Shown one piece after another: positions 18,066-25,561 of a DNA stretch of 64,000 nucleotides. A program made the position numbers and the translations under genes. Origin of the DNA: Hymenobacter gummosus (lineage in GTDB: Bacteria > Bacteroidota > Bacteroidia > Cytophagales > Hymenobacteraceae); NCBI RefSeq assembly GCF_003970915.1, contig NZ_RXOF01000001.1, positions 186,001 through 250,000 of the forward strand, in the 5' to 3' direction. The notes below the pieces were generated by a model. That model worked only from the letters and a program-made list of their open reading frames with translations, was not told where the DNA came from and did not search any database. Within the stretch, counting starts at the first letter, position 1. The number at the start of each line of letters is the position of its first letter.

Positions 18066-18899
18066 ATGAAATACCTCTCCACCCTGGCCCTGGCCGGCAC
18101 CCTGCTCACCACGGCTCCCCAGGCAGCTACGGCCCAGCAGGCGCCCTCGCCCTACCGCACCCGCTTCGTCGTTGATTTTCCGATTACCGTGGCCTTCGGC
18201 GCCGGGGCGGCCACGGGGCTGTACCTGATTCAGCAGAAGAACGGCCTGAGCCCGGCCGAGCAGGCGGCCCTGGACAAAAACGACATTCCGAAGTTCGACC
18301 GATGGGTGGCGGGCAAGTACAGCGACAACGCGCAGCTGGCCAGCGACATTCTGTGCTACCCGACGCTGGTCATTGCGCCCGGCCTGCTGGCCCTGAACGA
18401 CAACGTGCGCGGCCGCTACGGACAGGTGCTGGGCATGTACGTGCAGGCGCTGGCGTTTTCGGATGCGGCTTTCACTTTGTCGGCCGGCAATGTGTACCGC
18501 TACCGGCCTTACCTGTACGGCACCGAAGGCCCGGCTAACAAGCGCGGCAGCCGCATTGCCACCAACTCCTTCTTTGCCGGCCACACCGCCCACACGGCCA
18601 CGGCCACTTTCTTCGCCGCCAAAGTATTCCACGACTTCAACCCCGATTCGCGCGCGCAGCCTTACGTGTGGACGGCGGCGGCCATCATTCCGGCTGCCGT
18701 GGCTTACAACCGCATGGAGGCCGGCAAGCACTTTCTCTCGGACAACCTGCTGGGCTACGCCGTAGGCGCGGCCTCGGGCATTCTGGTGCCGCAGCTGCAC
18801 AAGACGGCCGGGCGCAACGGGATGTCGGTGACGCCGCTGCAGGGCCTGAACGTGAATGGCTTCAGCTACAGCGGTGTACGGCTGACCAAGCAGCTGTAG
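18066..18899 (+). CDS. PAP2-family phosphatase, exported
   Basis: 277 aa. Signal peptide to about residue 22 (TAPQAATAQQ). PAP2 motifs: a degenerate first motif around NVYRYRPYLYG, SFFAGHTAHTA (motif 2, with Gly-His), and YNRMEAGKHFLSDNLLGYAVG (motif 3, with Arg and the catalytic His). The family hydrolyses lipid phosphates such as undecaprenyl pyrophosphate or phosphatidate at the periplasmic face. The three hydrophobic stretches and the signal peptide suggest an outer-membrane or periplasmic enzyme of the LpxE/LpxF kind. Exact substrate unknown. Confidence 0.87.
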   Translation: MKYLSTLALAGTLLTTAPQAATAQQAPSPYRTRFVVDFPITVAFGAGAATGLYLIQQKNGLSPAEQAALDKNDIPKFDRWVAGKYSDNAQLASDILCYPTLVIAPGLLALNDNVRGRYGQVLGMYVQALAFSDAAFTLSAGNVYRYRPYLYGTEGPANKRGSRIATNSFFAGHTAHTATATFFAAKVFHDFNPDSRAQPYVWTAAAIIPAAVAYNRMEAGKHFLSDNLLGYAVGAASGILVPQLHKTAGRNGMSVTPLQGLNVNGFSYSGVRLTKQL

Positions 18900-18989
18900 C
18901 CGCTGCCCGCACCGCCGCCCGCCCGACGTGGCTTGGTGCTTCAGAAGCGCCAGGCCGCGCCAGGCGGTATTGCTAGGGCTGGAGGAGTA

Positions 18990-21452
18990 TCAGCGGCCTG
19001 TGCTACTGCTGCCGCCCGGAGCCGCGCTTTGCCCGCGCAGGTTTGTCTCGAACAGCTTCAGGATGCGCTTGTACTCGTCGGTCCAGGATGAAGGCTCCAC
19101 GAAGCCGTGGTCTTCCACCGGGTACACGGCCAGCTCCCAGTTCTCCTTTTTCAGCTCGATCAGGCGCTGGGTGAGGCGCACAATGTCCTGGAAGTGCACG
19201 TTGGTATCGACCATGCCGTGGCACATGAGCAGGGCGCCCTTCAGGCCCGCGGCGTAATTGATGGGCGAGGAGCGGGCGTAGGCAATGGAGTCGTTGTAGG
19301 GCTCGTTGAGGATGTTGTCGGTGTATCCGTGGTTGTAGTGGGCCCAGTCCGTCACGCTGCGCAGGGCGCCGCCGGCCCGGAACACCTCGGGCTGGGTGAA
19401 CATGGCCATCAGCGTGATAAAGCCGCCGTAGGAGCCGCCGTAGATGCCGATGCGCTGCGGGTCGACGCCATACTTCTCCACCAGCATTTTAGCCCCGTCG
19501 ACCTGGTCCTGCAGGTCCTTGCCGCCCATGTAGCGGTAGATGCCGGTGCGCCAGTCGCGGCCGTAGCCGGCCGAGCCACGGTAGTCCACGTCGAGCACCG
19601 TATAGCCGCGGTCGACGAGCAGGTTGTGGAACATGTACTCGCGGAAGTACTGGCTCCACCACTTGTGCGCGTTCTGCAAATAGCCCGCGCCGTGCACGAA
19701 GATGACGGCCGGCCGCGTGGGGTCGGGCTGCTGCGGGCGGTAGAGGCGGGCGTACACCGAGGCACCGTCCTGGGCCTTGAAGGTCACCACCTCCGGGTCG
19801 CGCCAGGGGTAGCTTTCAAATTCCTTAGTGGTCGAGTGCGTGAGCTGCCGGTACTTGGCGCCGGGCTTGTTGTCCAGCACGAACAGCTCCCAGGGCTTGT
19901 TGGCGTAGCTGTAGCGCACCAGCAGCGTCTTCTCGTCGGGCGACACCGTCACCTCGTGGGCGCCGGGGCGGGAGGTCAGCTGGGTCAGGGCGCCGCCCTC
20001 CACCGGCATGCGGTAGAAGTGCTGCTCGCCGGGGTGAGTTTTATTGGCCGTCAGAAACCAGGTTTTCTTGTCCTTCGACAGCCGGGCCTGCTGCACCTCG
20101 AAGTTGCCGCTGGTCAGAGCCTTTTTCTGCCCGCTCGTCACGTCCACGGTGTAGAGGTGGGAGTAGCCGGTTTCCTCGCTCTGAAACCAGATGCGTCGGC
20201 CGTCGGGCAGCCAGCCCACGTTGCCGGCCTCGTAGCCGATGCCCGGGCCGTTGATCCAGGCCTCGTCGCGCTGCCGGTCGAGCAGGCTGATTTTCTGCGT
20301 GGTCGGGTCCAGGCTCACAATCCACCGGTCCTTGTTGTCGGTCGAGCGGATGACGAGGAAGGCCCGCTCGCCCGAGCGGTTCCAGAACGGGCCGTAAGGA
20401 ATGACGCGGCGCAGCTCAGTGGCGGGCTTGTCCTTGGCTGGCTTGGCGTCGGCGGCCGGCACGGGGGCTTTGGCTTTGAGCGGGTAGTCCTTGCGGTAGG
20501 CCGGCTGCTCGTCGAGGCCTTTCAGCTCCTGGTAGCCCAGCTTGAAGGTAGTGTCGCGGGCTATGTCGTAGATGCCCAGCTCGTAGGCCGTCTGCGGGGC
20601 ACCCACCTTGTTGCGGGTGTTCAGATCCTCCGTGAAGCCCGAGGCCGTGACGAAGGCGGGCACGATGGCCACCTTGTCGGCCGCCGGGCTCTGCACCAGC
20701 GAGTAGGTCACGTAGCGGCCATCGGGGCTGAGCTGCAGGTTCTCGACGGTCTGGGTGCCCAGGTAAATGGCCTTGGGGCGCAGCCGGGCCAGTGCTTTCT
20801 GCTGCCGCTCCCGGGCCAGCCTATCCTGCTGCCGCTCCCGGATTACCTGGAACAGGGCCAGCTGCTGCTCGCGCAGGTACTTCTCCGACTTGTCGCTGGA
20901 GGGGCCGGCCGGGGCCTGGCCGCGCCGGAAGTCGGTGCGCTGGGTGGTTTCGCCGGTGGCCGGGTCCCAGGTGAAGAGGTTGCCCGCGCGGCTGTAGCTG
21001 ATGAGCTTTTCCTGCAAGGCAAAAGCTGGCTCGGTTTCGCGCTCGGCCGTGTTGGTCACCCGCCGCGTGCGGCCCGATTTGAGGTCGAGCAGGTAAATGT
21101 CGCCGTCCTTTTCGTACACCTTGCGGGTGCGGGCCTCGTCGTACTCGCCGCGGGGGCTGGGCAGCTGGCGCTGCTCGGCCAGGCTGATTTTGCGCGGGGC
21201 CGCGCCGGCGGGCGTGGTTTCGTAGAGCGAGTCGCGGCGGGCCCGGTCGGGGTTCCACTGGAAGTAAATGCGCTTGCCGTCCTCGCTCCAGTACGGAGCC
21301 GAGGGCAGCCCCCCGAGCCACTGGGCCGGGTCGCGCATGATTTTATCGACGGTGAGCGGGGCCAGGGCGCTGGGACTGGCGGGCGTCTGCGCGCCGGCAA
21401 GGACCGGTAGCAGCCCGGTGGCAAGCAGGGAAAGAGCGGAGGAAAAACGCAT
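18990..21452 (-). CDS. S9-family prolyl oligopeptidase/dipeptidyl peptidase, exported
   Basis: 820 aa from the ATG at 21452. Signal peptide ends near residue 21 (VLAGAQ). Residues about 40-560 form a WD-like beta-propeller; about 600-815 is the alpha/beta-hydrolase domain. Catalytic triad by position: Ser about 674 in GGSYGGF, Asp about 749 in HGMVDTNVH, His about 782 in VEDHGF. This fits the DPP-IV/prolyl tripeptidyl peptidase branch, which removes short N-terminal peptides after proline in the periplasm. An internal segment rich in Lys, Pro and Asp (about 350-370) is an insertion between propeller blades. Confidence 0.92.
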   Translation of the reverse strand: MRFSSALSLLATGLLPVLAGAQTPASPSALAPLTVDKIMRDPAQWLGGLPSAPYWSEDGKRIYFQWNPDRARRDSLYETTPAGAAPRKISLAEQRQLPSPRGEYDEARTRKVYEKDGDIYLLDLKSGRTRRVTNTAERETEPAFALQEKLISYSRAGNLFTWDPATGETTQRTDFRRGQAPAGPSSDKSEKYLREQQLALFQVIRERQQDRLARERQQKALARLRPKAIYLGTQTVENLQLSPDGRYVTYSLVQSPAADKVAIVPAFVTASGFTEDLNTRNKVGAPQTAYELGIYDIARDTTFKLGYQELKGLDEQPAYRKDYPLKAKAPVPAADAKPAKDKPATELRRVIPYGPFWNRSGERAFLVIRSTDNKDRWIVSLDPTTQKISLLDRQRDEAWINGPGIGYEAGNVGWLPDGRRIWFQSEETGYSHLYTVDVTSGQKKALTSGNFEVQQARLSKDKKTWFLTANKTHPGEQHFYRMPVEGGALTQLTSRPGAHEVTVSPDEKTLLVRYSYANKPWELFVLDNKPGAKYRQLTHSTTKEFESYPWRDPEVVTFKAQDGASVYARLYRPQQPDPTRPAVIFVHGAGYLQNAHKWWSQYFREYMFHNLLVDRGYTVLDVDYRGSAGYGRDWRTGIYRYMGGKDLQDQVDGAKMLVEKYGVDPQRIGIYGGSYGGFITLMAMFTQPEVFRAGGALRSVTDWAHYNHGYTDNILNEPYNDSIAYARSSPINYAAGLKGALLMCHGMVDTNVHFQDIVRLTQRLIELKKENWELAVYPVEDHGFVEPSSWTDEYKRILKLFETNLRGQSAAPGGSSSTGR

Positions 21453-21585
21453 GCAGCAAGTTATCAGCCGGGCGCCAAATCGGCGGCCAGCCGGCAACGA
21501 CGCGGTGGCGCGGACTACCGTTGCAGGCCCGGCGCGGCGGAAGCTGCCGGGACACCACGTAACCACTCCCCTGCCTGCGGCTTGG

Positions 21586-22224
21586 TCAGAACTTGTTCTG
21601 CTCCCAGGCTTTCAGCTCGGCCTGCAGGTTGCGGCGGGCCGCTGTTTCCAGTCGTTGCCGAAAGGGCTCGGTCTGATAGATGTGGCCCAACTCTAGGAAC
21701 TTCTGGAGCACTTTCTGGCGGCCGGGGCGGTAGAGCAGATCGGGCACCAGGGTGTACTCCTGTCGCACCTGCCGGGCGTAGCGCCAGTAATCGGCCTCCG
21801 GGGCGCCCAGAATCTGCAAATCCGCGTCGAGCAGCAGGTGCAGGTCGGGGTCGGCGGGCTGGGGCTGGGTGTGGTCCTTGGTTCGCTCGATGAGAAAGGC
21901 CACCCGCTCGCGCCGCGCGGCCGAGAGGCTGGTTTGCGTCAGGAACTGCCGGGCCAGGTCGGCGCTGCGGGTTTCGTTGTCGGAGCGCATGGGGCTGTAC
22001 ACCGCGTCGTGAAACCACACGGCCAGCTGCACCACCGTGGCATCCTGCAGCGGGTGCTGGTCGAGGGTTTCAAGCATCTGCCGGATGTGGGGCAGGGCGT
22101 GGTAGTGGCGGCCGGGCTGGCTGTAGGCGTCGTGTAGCTGCCGGTAGCCGCGGCGGCGCACATCAGCATCGGGGGTGAGCGGGGTGAGCAGCTGTTGCCA
22201 GCGGGCTTCGAGGGTAAGGGCCAT
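21586..22224 (-). CDS. HD-domain metal-dependent phosphohydrolase family protein
   Basis: 212 aa. HD motifs: RHYHALPHI, the diagnostic WFHDAVY, RTKDHTQP and LLDADLQILGAP. Proteins of this group are often annotated as predicted metal-dependent HD phosphohydrolases; substrates are unknown. No signal peptide. It is divergent in function from its neighbours but lies on the same strand, 133 nt from the peptidase start. Confidence 0.87.
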   Translation of the reverse strand: MALTLEARWQQLLTPLTPDADVRRRGYRQLHDAYSQPGRHYHALPHIRQMLETLDQHPLQDATVVQLAVWFHDAVYSPMRSDNETRSADLARQFLTQTSLSAARRERVAFLIERTKDHTQPQPADPDLHLLLDADLQILGAPEADYWRYARQVRQEYTLVPDLLYRPGRQKVLQKFLELGHIYQTEPFRQRLETAARRNLQAELKAWEQNKF

Positions 22225-22272
22225 GTAAGCGGATAAACCCGGCCGCGGACGGCGGATTGGACAAGTAGGGCG

Positions 22273-23940
22273 TTAAAAATTCAGCGGCGGGTGCTTTTCG
22301 TCGAAGTCGGTAGCGTCCTGGTAAGCTTTGACCAGGGCCAGCAGCTTGCCTTCCTCAAACAACGCACCCATGAACGTAATGGTTTGCGGCAGGCCCTCCG
22401 GCGTGAAGCCATTGGGCACGGCCACGGCCGGATGCCCGGTCAGGTTGGTCAGCACCAGGTTGCGACCAAACGACGGGGCCATGTACCCGTCGAGCCCCTG
22501 CAGGCGGCGGGCCATTTCCTCGATGAGCAGGGTGCGGTAGCGCTGGGCCTGGATGTACTCCACCGCCGGAATGAAGCGGGAGCTGCGGAAGGTATTGGGC
22601 CAGGCGTTGCGGTCCTGATTTACCATCAGCTGGTCGCGGCCCGAGCGGGTCAGCTCATCGAAGGCGGCGGCGCCCTCGGCCACCAGCAGGTAGGTAATGT
22701 CGCTGGCCGGCAGCGGGGGCAGCTCCAGCGGCACCAGCTCCACGCCCAGCTTGCGCAGCGCGGCCAGCGTGGCTTCGTCGTTGGCTTTATTCGGGTACTG
22801 CCGCTCAAAATCGGCCTTGAGGTAGCCGATGCGCAGCTTCCGCACGTCCACGTCGAAGGCGTAGCGGAAGTCGGCGGGCACCAGCAGGGTGGCCGGGTCG
22901 CGGCGGTCCGGGCCCACCAGCGCGTCGAACACCAGGGCGCAGTCCTCGGCCGAGCGCGCCAGCGGCCCTACTTTGTCCATGGTCCAGCTCAGGGCCATGG
23001 CCCCGGCCCGGCTCACGCGCCCAAACGAAGGCCGCAGCCCCGTCACGCCGCAGGCCGTGCTGGGGCTCACGATGGAGCCCAGCGTTTCGGTGCCGATGGC
23101 GAAGGGCAGCAGCCCCGCCGCCACGGCCGCGGCCGAGCCGGCCGAGGAGCCGCTGGAGCCTTTCGTGAGGTTCCAGGGCGTGCGCGTGCGGCCGCCGTAC
23201 CATACGTCGCCCATGGCCAGCTCGCCCAGGGTGAGCTTGGCGCAGAGCACCGCTCCGGCTTCGCGCAGGCGCACGGCCACGGCGGCGTCCTCGTCCAGCA
23301 CCTGGTCTTTGTAGGGCACCGAGCCCCAGGTGGTTTTGTAGCCCTTCACGCTGAACAAGTCCTTGAGCCCGTACGGGATGCCGTGCAGGGGCCCGCGGTA
23401 GCGGCCACGGCGAATTTCGGCGTCGGCGGCGCGGGCCTGCTGCAGGGCCAGCTCCTCGGTGAGCGAGGTGACGCAGAGCAGCTTAGCATCGTAGCGGCGC
23501 AGGCGGGCCAGGAAGAAGCGGGTAAGGTCTTCGGACGAAATCTGCCGGGTGCGCAGCAGTTCCCCGAGCTGGCGCACCGAGTAAAAGGCCAGCTCCTCGC
23601 GGTTGGCCGGCAGCGTCACCTTGGCGAGTTCGGGCAGCTTGTCGTTGCCCGCGGCCGCGGCGGGCTGCCAGGTGCTGGGCACGGGGTTGAACACGGTGGC
23701 CGGGGCCACGCTGTTGGGCAGCGGCACCCGGCGGTTGGCCTCGAAGTCCTTGCGGTTGCCCTCCACGTCGCGGCGGGCCGAGTCGAGCTGGGCGTCGGTG
23801 AACTGCAAACCCAGCAGCTGCTGGGCGGCGCGCAGCATGGGCCCGGTTACGGGGGCGGGGGCATCGGCGGCGCGCATGCTGAGGGCGCCCAGGGCAAAGC
23901 AGGCGGCCCCACCCAGCAGCAGGGAAAATGGTGGTTTCAT
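22273..23940 (-). CDS. Amidase-signature enzyme, exported
   Basis: 555 aa from the ATG at 23940. An N-terminal signal/anchor (LLLGGAACFALGALSMRAA) makes it periplasmic, unlike GatA. Amidase-signature core: catalytic Lys in GIPYGLKDLFS, the cis-Ser and Ser in GSSGSSAGSAAAVAAG and ETLGSIVSPS. It should hydrolyse an amide bond; peptide amidase-like activity is plausible for an exported member. The long N-terminal part (about 30-170) includes segments linking to the 22273-side domain typical of secreted Bacteroidota amidases. Confidence 0.9.
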   Translation of the reverse strand: MKPPFSLLLGGAACFALGALSMRAADAPAPVTGPMLRAAQQLLGLQFTDAQLDSARRDVEGNRKDFEANRRVPLPNSVAPATVFNPVPSTWQPAAAAGNDKLPELAKVTLPANREELAFYSVRQLGELLRTRQISSEDLTRFFLARLRRYDAKLLCVTSLTEELALQQARAADAEIRRGRYRGPLHGIPYGLKDLFSVKGYKTTWGSVPYKDQVLDEDAAVAVRLREAGAVLCAKLTLGELAMGDVWYGGRTRTPWNLTKGSSGSSAGSAAAVAAGLLPFAIGTETLGSIVSPSTACGVTGLRPSFGRVSRAGAMALSWTMDKVGPLARSAEDCALVFDALVGPDRRDPATLLVPADFRYAFDVDVRKLRIGYLKADFERQYPNKANDEATLAALRKLGVELVPLELPPLPASDITYLLVAEGAAAFDELTRSGRDQLMVNQDRNAWPNTFRSSRFIPAVEYIQAQRYRTLLIEEMARRLQGLDGYMAPSFGRNLVLTNLTGHPAVAVPNGFTPEGLPQTITFMGALFEEGKLLALVKAYQDATDFDEKHPPLNF

Positions 23941-24067
23941 AAGGAAGCGGGTATATCGGGCTGCGGCGCCGGCCCGGCGGGAAATATCTGCATTCCCCGG
24001 CGCCCGCCCAACCCCATTGCTACGTAGTAAAGCGGTGGCGCTATTGCCGCGACCTAAGCAGCTGTCT

Positions 24068-25477
24068 ATGAAACGTTTCGCCGCTCTTTCATTTTCCGTA
24101 CTGACCGCCTTCGGCTGCGCCCAGGCCCAGCCCACCACCTACACCGTCGGCAGCACCACGCTCACGCTCAGCCCGCTCGCCACCGGCCTCGATACGCCCT
24201 GGGAGCTGCTCTGGGGCCCGGATAACTACCTGTGGATGACGGAGCGCTACGGCCGCATCAGCCGCGTCGACCCCGGCACCGGGCAGGTGCAGCCCCTGCT
24301 CACCATTGCCGACGTGACCGAAACCGGGGAAAGCGGGTTGCTGGGCATGGCCGTCGTGCCGTCTGTCACCACCCAGTCGCCGCCATTGTACTACGTATTT
24401 GTGGTCTACAACTACACCGATGCCGGCACGCTCAAGGAAAAGCTGGTGCGCTACCAGTACACCGCCGCCACCGGCCTCACCAGCCCGCAGATTATCCTGG
24501 GCAACCTGCCGGCCGCGGCCATCCACAGCGGCTCCCGCCTGCTGGTGCTGCCCGACAATACTCTGCTGATGACCTCCGGCGACGCGGCCAACACCAGCCT
24601 GGCCCAGAACCCGCAGGCGCTCAACGGCAAAGTGCTGCGCCTGAACGTCGACGGCACGGTGCCCGCCGACAACCCCACGCCCGGCTCCCTGGTGTATACC
24701 CTGGGCCACCGCAATCCGCAGGGCTTGGTGCGCGTGCCCGCCACCGGCCGCGTCTACAGCTCGGAGCACGGGGCCAACAGCGACGACGAAATCAACCTCA
24801 TTCAGCCCGGCCGCAACTACGGCTGGCCCACAGTGGAAGGCTTCTGCAACCTGCCCGCCGAGCAGACTTTTTGCCAGGCCAACAACGTGCGCGAGCCGCT
24901 GGTAGCCTGGACGCCCCCCCGCGCCGTGGCCGGCCTGACTTACTACAACCACCCCGCCGTGCCCGAGTGGAACAACTCCCTGCTGCTCGTCAGCCTTAAA
25001 GACGGGGCCCTCACCTACCTGCCGCTGTCGGCCAGCGGGGAACAGGTGAGCCGGCAGGCCGACGTGTGGGCCGGCACCTACGGCCGCCTGCGCGCCATCT
25101 GCGTCTCGCCCCAGGGCCGGGTGTACCTGGGCACCTCCAACCGGGACGGCCGCGGCAACCCCGCCTCCACCGACGACCGGATTTTGGTGCTCGAGAACCG
25201 GGCCTACCAGCCCACCGCCACCACCGCGGCCACCCGCCTCACCTGGTCCGTGTACCCGAACCCGCTGCCGGCCGAGTCCGCTGCTTTGCAGCTGCCCCCG
25301 CTGCCCGCCGGCGGCGTCCTCAGCCTGCTCGATGGCCGCGGCCGCCGCGTGTGGACGGCCCCGCTGGCGGCTCAGCAGAAGCAGCTGACCCTGCCGGCCA
25401 CCACGCCGGGGCTGTACCTGGTGCAGCTGCGCCTGCCGGACGGCGAGGAATTGCGCGCCCGGCTGCTGCGGCAATAG
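24068..25477 (+). CDS. Secreted PQQ-type sugar dehydrogenase with T9SS tail
   Basis: 469 aa from the ATG at 24068. Signal peptide to about residue 21 (GCAQAQ). Residues 30-370 match the GSDH six-bladed propeller: DTPWELLWGPDNYLWMTERYG, GESGLLGMAV, GKVLRLNVDGTVPADNP, LGHRNPQGLV, SSEHGANSDDEINLI and GRNYGWPTVEG. The end is a type A sorting domain (SVYPNPLPAES, PGLYLVQLRLPDG). So it is secreted by T9SS and likely oxidises sugars outside the cell using PQQ. A paralogue at 237-1622 is a lipoprotein instead. Confidence 0.92.
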   Translation: MKRFAALSFSVLTAFGCAQAQPTTYTVGSTTLTLSPLATGLDTPWELLWGPDNYLWMTERYGRISRVDPGTGQVQPLLTIADVTETGESGLLGMAVVPSVTTQSPPLYYVFVVYNYTDAGTLKEKLVRYQYTAATGLTSPQIILGNLPAAAIHSGSRLLVLPDNTLLMTSGDAANTSLAQNPQALNGKVLRLNVDGTVPADNPTPGSLVYTLGHRNPQGLVRVPATGRVYSSEHGANSDDEINLIQPGRNYGWPTVEGFCNLPAEQTFCQANNVREPLVAWTPPRAVAGLTYYNHPAVPEWNNSLLLVSLKDGALTYLPLSASGEQVSRQADVWAGTYGRLRAICVSPQGRVYLGTSNRDGRGNPASTDDRILVLENRAYQPTATTAATRLTWSVYPNPLPAESAALQLPPLPAGGVLSLLDGRGRRVWTAPLAAQQKQLTLPATTPGLYLVQLRLPDGEELRARLLRQ

Positions 25478-25495
25478 CTCGGCCTCGGATAACAA

Positions 25496-25532
25496 AAAAA
25501 GCGGCGTCCCTTTGCCAGGGACGCCGCTTTTT
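25496..25532. terminator. Bidirectional terminator between converging genes
   Basis: AAAAAGCGGCGTCCC and its inverse flank TTTGCCA. It serves the sugar dehydrogenase (plus) and the T9SS protein (minus). Confidence 0.93.
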
Positions 25533-25561
25533 ACTTGGCGCAGCTTGGTAAGCCGAATCAG

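Noticed and set aside
19107-21410. 767-codon plus-strand open frame
   Set aside because: Antisense to the S9 peptidase with intact catalytic triad.
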